A stretch of 21,300 nucleotides of DNA from Thalassiosira profunda. Lineage: Eukaryota; Bacillariophyta; Thalassiosirophyceae; Thalassiosirales; Thalassiosiraceae. The notes under the pieces are model-generated. The model had not been told where the DNA came from. It worked only from the letters and a program-made list of their open reading frames with translations, and did no database searches. A program made the translations under genes and the position numbers. Below, in pieces: positions 16,604-21,300 of this stretch (positions within the stretch are counted from its first letter, which is position 1; every line of letters begins with the position of its first letter). The stretch covers positions 1 through 21,300 of the forward strand of contig JALLAP010000742.1 of the NCBI GenBank assembly GCA_036939355.1, in the 5' to 3' direction.

Positions 16604-17308
16604 TCATTCTTCTGACCTCGATTTTGTCTTTGCAAGCTCCTTCTTCATCCGCTCCAGGAAAGATCCATCGTTGGCAAAGGGAAGATTTCCCTCCGATTCC
16701 GGGGGAGCTTTGAGATCTGCCACTTCCCCTCCATTCTTCGAAGAGCCCCCCTCTCCCTCCGTTTCCCTCGCACTTTCGTCGGATTTCACGGCACCCTGAG
16801 CGATCTCTGCGGCAGCCAGGGGCACGTATTCGAATTCCTCTTCTCCCCCCTCTCCCCCGCCCTCGTCGTTCGTCGCAATCCCGCCCCCCACGCCCCCCAA
16901 TTTTAGGTTCTTCTTCCTCCTCTTCGCCTCCTTCGCCCTCTCCCGCTTCCTCCTCCGTTTCTCCGTCTTCTCGGCCTCCGTCTGCGTATCGTGCGCCAAC
17001 TTCTGCTGGAACGCCTCCTCCGCCTTGTTCTCTGCTTCCGATGCGTTGATCTGCTTCCAGCGTTCCATTTCTCTCGCGCGGGCGTGGCGGTACACGTGAA
17101 ACTCGCCCGAGCCGGCCCCGGCGGTGGAGCCGTAGGGGTTGCTGACATTCTCGGTCACCACGGGCCCGCGATCGGCGGGGGCGGCGGCCGAGGCCGAGGC
17201 AGATCCGGAAGAGGATGCGGCCGCGGTTCCCGTGGCCTGGGCATAGCTCACGACCCTGCTATTCTGGTTGTTGTCGGCATACGCCTGGACGGTGGTGTAG
17301 CGCCCCAT
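16604..17308 (-). CDS. PRKRIP1: PRKRIP1-like (DUF1168) spliceosome-associated protein
   Basis: The protein has 234 residues and starts at an ATG in good context (AAGATGG). The diagnostic part is GSTAGAGSGEFHVYRHARAREMER (60-83), followed by a coiled coil (EEAFQQKLAHDTQTEAEKTEKRRRKRERAKEAKRRKK, 97-133). This matches PRKRIP1, a small double-stranded-RNA-binding protein found in catalytically active human spliceosomes, where it forms a long helix. The N-terminus MGRYTTVQAYADNN is also conserved-looking. A Ser/Ala spacer (28-46) precedes the core. The C-terminal 90 residues are acidic and low-complexity and end in a short basic helix (FLERMKKELAKTKSR). It is likely nuclear. Together with Prp3 it makes two splicing genes in the window. 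The assignment rests on the core motif. Confidence 0.88.
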   Translation of the reverse strand: MGRYTTVQAYADNNQNSRVVSYAQATGTAAASSSGSASASAAAPADRGPVVTENVSNPYGSTAGAGSGEFHVYRHARAREMERWKQINASEAENKAEEAFQQKLAHDTQTEAEKTEKRRRKRERAKEAKRRKKNLKLGGVGGGIATNDEGGGEGGEEEFEYVPLAAAEIAQGAVKSDESARETEGEGGSSKNGGEVADLKAPPESEGNLPFANDGSFLERMKKELAKTKSRSEE

Positions 17309-17858
17309 CTTGAGGCTGGTGTTGTTGCAACCGACGCGCTCTACACTTCGTTACTGGGCCAAGGGCGGCCGCGGCGGCGCGGAATCCCACGCCTCTCTCG
17401 TTCTCGCTTTGCGAGCTTGCTTCTCTTCGGGGGAGTCTCATTTGATGTGGGATCCCTATTGCAAAGATAGTCGCGCACGATCCAGACTCAACTCCACCCA
17501 AGCGTGCCTTTCAATCATGCACGAGCATCACTCTTCATTCTCCGATGCCCCAAGCACACGAGCTCAGCCTTTGAACACTGAATCGATCGATTTGCAAAGC
17601 TACACACACACATCTTATGTATGTGCCCATGACTGGAGTCTATTTTCTCAGGAATCAATGGCACGATTTATGGCATCGTTCAGTTAGATGGTATGTCAGC
17701 TGACGAGAATCGACAGACACATCATGCATGAACACGTTACGTTTGGTCGTGGAGGCGTTGGCGTGGCAGCGCCAGCGATCGCTGCATAATGCACCCGAGG
17801 CCCATCGACGAACTGAACTCTTAGACGAACCCGGAGCCCATGCTGCAGTAGCGCAACC
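17309..17858. promoter_or_regulatory. Long divergent intergenic region between the PRKRIP1-like and silaffin/SAP-like genes
   Basis: This 550-bp gap is the longest divergent one. The open frames in it are short and lack protein character. It must carry both promoters. No clear TATA box, tRNA or repeat was found. Confidence 0.4.
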
Positions 17859-20287
17859 ATGAAGCTCTCGCTCGTATCCACTGTCCTGCTGCTCGGGGCG
17901 GCCGCGGCCAAGGAGCCGCTCGTGTTTGGACGTGGGCGATCCAGGCGTCTGCGCGCCTCGAAGTCCACGCCCAAGCGCATCTGGCCCAAGGCCTCCAAGG
18001 CGCTGGCGTCGGATGTTGGAACGGTCAAGTCGTCCTCTGGCCCGGAGCTCCAGGCCAAGACTGCCAAGGCGAAGGCGTCCAAGGCGAAGGCTTCCAAGCT
18101 GGCGAAAGCAGTTCCCAAGGGCTCTTCGTCGCCGGACGAGATGTGGTGGGCCGACAGCTTCGACGCTGCGTTCTTTGCCGCAGAAAGCATGTGTCTCTCT
18201 CCCTGTCGTCCCTATCGTTCGACTTCAGCATGCCCGCGGTCGAACCTCCCGCCACGGCCACGCCTCCGGGACCCTCCAACGACGATGGGCCAAACTGGGG
18301 CCCGCTGATCTTCCAGTACCTCGGCAAGTGCACAGGCGTCGAGCTCCCCGGTGACTCGTGCCTCGCCTCCAAGACTATCGACGCGTTCATGGCTATGGAC
18401 TGGGACGAGGGCGCCGGCGCTCGAACGCGTTTCCTCGGAAAGTCCCTCGAGCCCGACGTGGCTGAAGGCTCAGCACGCGACGAGGATGAAGGCGAATGCG
18501 GTCCTCCGGCAGTCACTGAGGAGATGCTTCGTGATATCATGGGCAAGACCAGCAACCAATGCGAGGACGTGAGCGACGAGGAGTTCGACACCGTCCTCTC
18601 CGCCTTCCTTCGTTTGTTCTCTCATCAGGAGTGCTGGGAGGCGCTTTGCGGCGAGGGCGACGATATTTCCAAGCTCTTCATGACGCTCCTGTTCAACCAG
18701 GCTGCCGAATGCGCCGGCGTAGATTTGGATGTTGACGAATGCGTCCTTGGTAAGTTTCCCGATGCACTCTCTTCCATCTGCAGCGTGTCTTTGCTCACAC
18801 CTCGTGCAGACCACGTCGTTGAATTGATCCTGGACGTCGACACCCCCACCACCCGCGGGGTGCGCCGCGTGCTCCAGCAAGAGGAAGACCCATGCGACAC
18901 GCCGAGCGAGTCTGATTTCGCGTTTTTCGTGTCCTTCATGCTCATCGACGCCCAGGCCGAATGCTCCGAGAAGGGCGTCGATCTCTCTTCCACGGATTGG
19001 AGCCAAGTCTCGTCCGACCTCGTGACCATCTTCGCTTCGCCGGAATGCTGGGGCAGCGTCGATTGCGGCGAACAGTCAAGCGTGGGCATCGAAGCCTTTT
19101 CCGCCGACTACAGCTGGCCCACTGCAGCGCCCGTCTTCGATGACGAGAAGGAGAGCAGGTTCGTCATCACCGACGACGGCTACCAGTGCATCTTTGAGAT
19201 GGAGACGGATCCCGAGAAAGAGCGCGATCTGGTGCTCACCTTCTACTATCGAGTCGAAACCACATCCAGCGACGCGCCGAGTTTGGACGGCATCGAAGAG
19301 GCTGTGCAGGGCATCGAGAGCGCCTTGATCGAAACCATCTGCAGCAACGAAGAGAGGGGCCGCCGCCTGGAGCAAGCGGAGACCACCATCGTCTCTGTCG
19401 ACTCGGCACCCAAAGACGTCGTCACTGACTGTAAGTCCGGTGATTCTTCCATTCATTCATCTTCTCTTTGATCCCTCTAACTCATTGCTGCTCTGTTGTC
19501 TCTGCAATTTTAGACGTCTGCACGCCCGGACAGCCTGACGCCACGAGCTGCTTCGTCGTGGAAGGCAAGACGACTCTGACCATCGAAGGCGAGTCCGCCG
19601 AGCACGACGCTACCATCACGGCGGACGCCTACGAAGAGTTGGAGCGGCTCTTCTCCCTCATCCAGGGGACGCTGGGCGACCCCAACGTGGTGGACGTCCG
19701 CTATCTCGGCCAGGACCCACCNCTTCTCCCTCATCCAGGGGACGCTGGGCGACCCCAACGTGGTGGACGTCCGCTATCTCGGCCAGGACCCACCCACCGC
19801 CGATTCGTCCCCGGCCATCGACAAGCTGCTCCAGGACGACGACGACTCATCTTCCTACGCGGCCGTCCTCATTGCCTCTGCCGGAGGACTGGTGGCCATG
19901 GCCCTGATCATCACCGGATTCAAGCGCATGAACGACGCCAAGAACGGCGAGAAAGACTCCGCCGTGCCCGCCGCAAAGCCCGATGACGCGTCCAACGACG
20001 GGCAGTCGACCGCCTACCGCACCGCCGACCTCACGTACGACAACAGCTGCGACCGCAGCGACAACAGCTACCTCCCTTCGCCCGCCCGCAGCACGGATCT
20101 CATCTCTCCCTCCTACGCCAACCCCAGCCCGGCCAAGTTCTTCGTCGTGGCGGAGGAAGAGGAGCAGAATTGGAGGGAGCTGTCCATCCTTCCCGCCCTG
20201 GCGCAGGACACCCTCGAGGGCGTCAGCGAGGAGGGCGAGTTCATCGGAGGCATTCGCCGGACGAGCAGTTGCGAGATGAGCGTCTGA
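17859..20287 (+). CDS. Silaffin/silicalemma-protein-like type I membrane protein, four exons
   Basis: The exon model is 17859-18190, 18229-18750, 18811-19430 and 19514-20287, about 724 residues after collapsing the assembly duplication at 19650-19794. In order it has a signal peptide (MKLSLVSTVLLLGAAAAK) and an RRL motif (29-31), as in the RXL processing site of diatom silica proteins. A lysine cluster follows: K67, K70, K72, K75, K77, K80, K83, spaced by Ala/Ser/Thr/Leu (KASK, KLAK). Next is a cysteine-containing lumenal region with two related units (HQECWEALCGEG and SPECWGSVDCGEQ). A membrane-proximal segment contains GRRLEQ and VCTPGQPDATSCFVVEG. One TM helix (nt 19855-19925) leads to an acidic cytosolic tail of about 120 residues. 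Known silaffin lysine clusters direct proteins to silica. A role at the silica-deposition vesicle is inference. The first intron is uncertain. Confidence 0.72.
18191..18228 (+). other. First intron of the silaffin/SAP-like gene (boundaries uncertain)
   Basis: The acceptor after GTTCGACTTCAG (18228) has a strong pyrimidine tract. A 38-nt intron from GTGTCT at 18191 keeps frame but is very short with a poor donor. Donors at 18143 (GTGGTG) or 18146 (GTGGGC) give 86 or 83 nt, also keep the frame, and fit the size of the other introns. They would remove the stretch starting MWWADSF. Confidence 0.5.
18751..18810 (+). other. Second intron of the silaffin/SAP-like gene (60 nt, in frame)
   Basis: There is a consensus GTAAGT donor and a CCTCGTGCAG acceptor. 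Splicing joins ECVL to DHVVELILDVD. The length is a multiple of three with no stop, so retention would add 20 residues. Confidence 0.85.
19431..19513 (+). other. Third intron of the silaffin/SAP-like gene (83 nt)
   Basis: The donor is GTAAGT after GACT and the acceptor is GCAATTTTAG after a T/C-rich tract. Splicing joins VVTD to YVCTPGQ and bypasses a TGA. Confidence 0.92.
19650..19794 (+). repeat. 72-nt exact duplication around a single N (assembly artefact)
   Basis: Positions 19650-19721 and 19723-19794 are identical, with N at 19722. Removing 73 nt puts FSLIQGTLGD...LGQDP in frame with PTADSSPAID and the TM segment. The duplication therefore breaks an otherwise intact gene. Confidence 0.95.
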
Positions 20288-20436
20288 GTTGATTTGTCAG
20301 CTGGAGCGGAACCTATTCACCTCCAGCTTCGTTGCTTTCTTCCTTGCACGGAGCTTCGTTCTCTCCAGCAGTCACTCTGTAGCCAAAAGTTCGATGTATC
20401 GTAGACACAGTTTGTATGAGCTCGTCCGTCTTCCTC

Positions 20437-21262
20437 TCACTTCCCTCGATTTGACAAAGGACAGGCGAGGCCTCTGCACTCGTCCGAGCCATCGAGGTGC
20501 CGAACGATCGTCCGCCAGGTGAGATTGATGCGCTCCCCTCGACACAGCTCGTGGTCTGTGTACTTCTCGCTATCGCCGGGCCAGATCGAGTGGAGGTAGT
20601 ATTTCTGGAACATGCCCTCCATCGTCATGAGATCACCGTGCCTCAGCATGAGCTCTTTTGTTTCCATTTGATGCTTCTTTCCCTTGGGCTTCACCTGGAA
20701 CAAGCGCGCTCCAAAGTTGCCATCTTCACCAACNTTCCATTTGATGCTTCTTTCCCTTGGGCTTCACCTGGAACAAGCGCGCTCCAAAGCTGCCATCTTC
20801 ACCAACAACTGAGCACGGAGCGCGTGCACACAAGGAGAGGGAAACGATGCGAGTCTCCCGGTTCAGACCGTCGAAGAGGAACTCGTCGTCGGCGTGAAAT
20901 CCAACTCCGCCTCCCTGTGGGTAGTAGTTCAGGTTCACCGAATTTAGCTCGTTGCTGTCCAAGCCGCACACAGCCGACACAGCATCCGTGATCTCTCTCA
21001 ATATTTCCTTCATTTTGACACTTGTGATGAGGGGCTGCCACGTATCCGAATAGCCGTACTCGGGGTGCATGAATCGTCAAAGGTGTGCCACGCCGTCTTA
21101 CGCAGCAGGAGCTTGCCCTGGTACGACGCGTCCGTCCACGCAGAATTGGATGGCTCGTCTGCAAATGCGGATGGGTGGAGGGCGCGAAACCAGGCGTCCA
21201 GCTGGGACGTAGAGAAAGCTGGCGCCTCATTGCAATTGATATTGGCTGCGGCGGCCGACGCC
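20437..21262 (-). CDS. AlkB-family 2-oxoglutarate/Fe(II) dioxygenase (ALKBH2/3-like), 5' partial
   Basis: AlkB enzymes remove alkyl groups from nucleic acid bases by oxidation. On the minus strand the visible part begins after a likely intron acceptor (CCTCCCTCACAG ending 21263). It reads through LDAWFRAL and YQGKLLLRKTAWHTFDDSC and loses frame at CCCC near 21062-21065. It resumes at PEYGYSDTWQP and continues to NLNYYPQGGGVGFHADDE, which carries the iron-binding HxD (His-Ala-Asp). After the second assembly duplication it gives GARLFQVKPKG, MLRHGDLMTMEGM, YYLHSIWP (second iron His) and INLTWRTI (2-oxoglutarate-binding Arg). All catalytic residues are therefore present. The family resembles ALKBH2/ALKBH3, but the substrate is not settled. 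The 5' exons lie to the right of the window. It converges with the silaffin/SAP-like gene (149 bp). Confidence 0.85.
20662..20806 (-). repeat. 72-nt duplication around a single N with one mismatch (assembly artefact)
   Basis: Positions 20662-20733 and 20735-20806 match except for T/C at 20717/20790, with N at 20734. The duplicated protein piece (GARLFQVKPKGKKHQME) should occur once in AlkB. Confidence 0.95.
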
Positions 21263-21300
21263 CTGTGAGGGAGGAGGTAGGAGTAGCACGACAGCGCGTC

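Noticed and set aside
16521..16799. 92-residue plus-strand open frame
   Set aside because: Most of it is antisense to the C-terminal coding part of the PRKRIP1-like gene and has no protein features.
19650..19794. A real internal repeat in the silaffin/SAP-like protein
   Set aside because: The copies are identical at DNA level, are separated by an N and break the frame. Collapsing one copy restores the gene, and the same pattern occurs at 20662-20806.

Overview
The window looks like nuclear DNA from a secondary-plastid stramenopile alga, most likely a centric diatom (Thalassiosirales would fit). Four things point there. The partial gene at the left edge carries the DVLSGRGN motif of a protein family that is expanded in diatoms. 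Three proteins carry ER-signal-plus-transit leaders for a red-lineage plastid, two of them with an added twin-arginine thylakoid signal. Introns are short (60-96 nt) GT-AG introns. One secreted membrane protein carries a lysine-cluster and RRL processing motif like those of diatom silica-associated proteins. I see no rRNA, tRNA, CRISPR, transposon or viral gene. Layout: fifteen protein genes were found, and they alternate strand without exception. In order: DVLSGRGN-family protein (-, partial), eight-TM protein (+), lumenal protein 1 (-), BTB/T1 protein with beta-sandwich repeats (+), lumenal protein 2 (-), membrane-anchored Nudix protein (+), acylated small protein (-), MYND zinc-finger protein (+), spliceosomal Prp3 (-), membrane beta-propeller-like protein (+), alpha/beta hydrolase (-), plastid protein of unknown function (+), PRKRIP1-like spliceosome protein (-), silaffin/SAP-like type I membrane protein (+), and AlkB-like dioxygenase (-, 5' partial). 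Gaps between converging genes are short (18-149 bp, one of 541 bp). Gaps between diverging genes are 280-550 bp, as expected if each divergent pair shares a bidirectional promoter region. The genes do not form one pathway. There are loose themes: plastid or thylakoid proteins (three), pre-mRNA splicing (two) and membrane or secretory proteins (several). The most interesting locus is 17859-20287, a candidate cell-wall silica or silicalemma protein. Assembly quality is draft level. Two 72-nt stretches are each repeated around a single N (19722 and 20734), and collapsing one copy restores the reading frame at the first. Two further one-base frameshifts, at about 8427 and 21063, lie beside short homopolymers and are probably sequencing errors.
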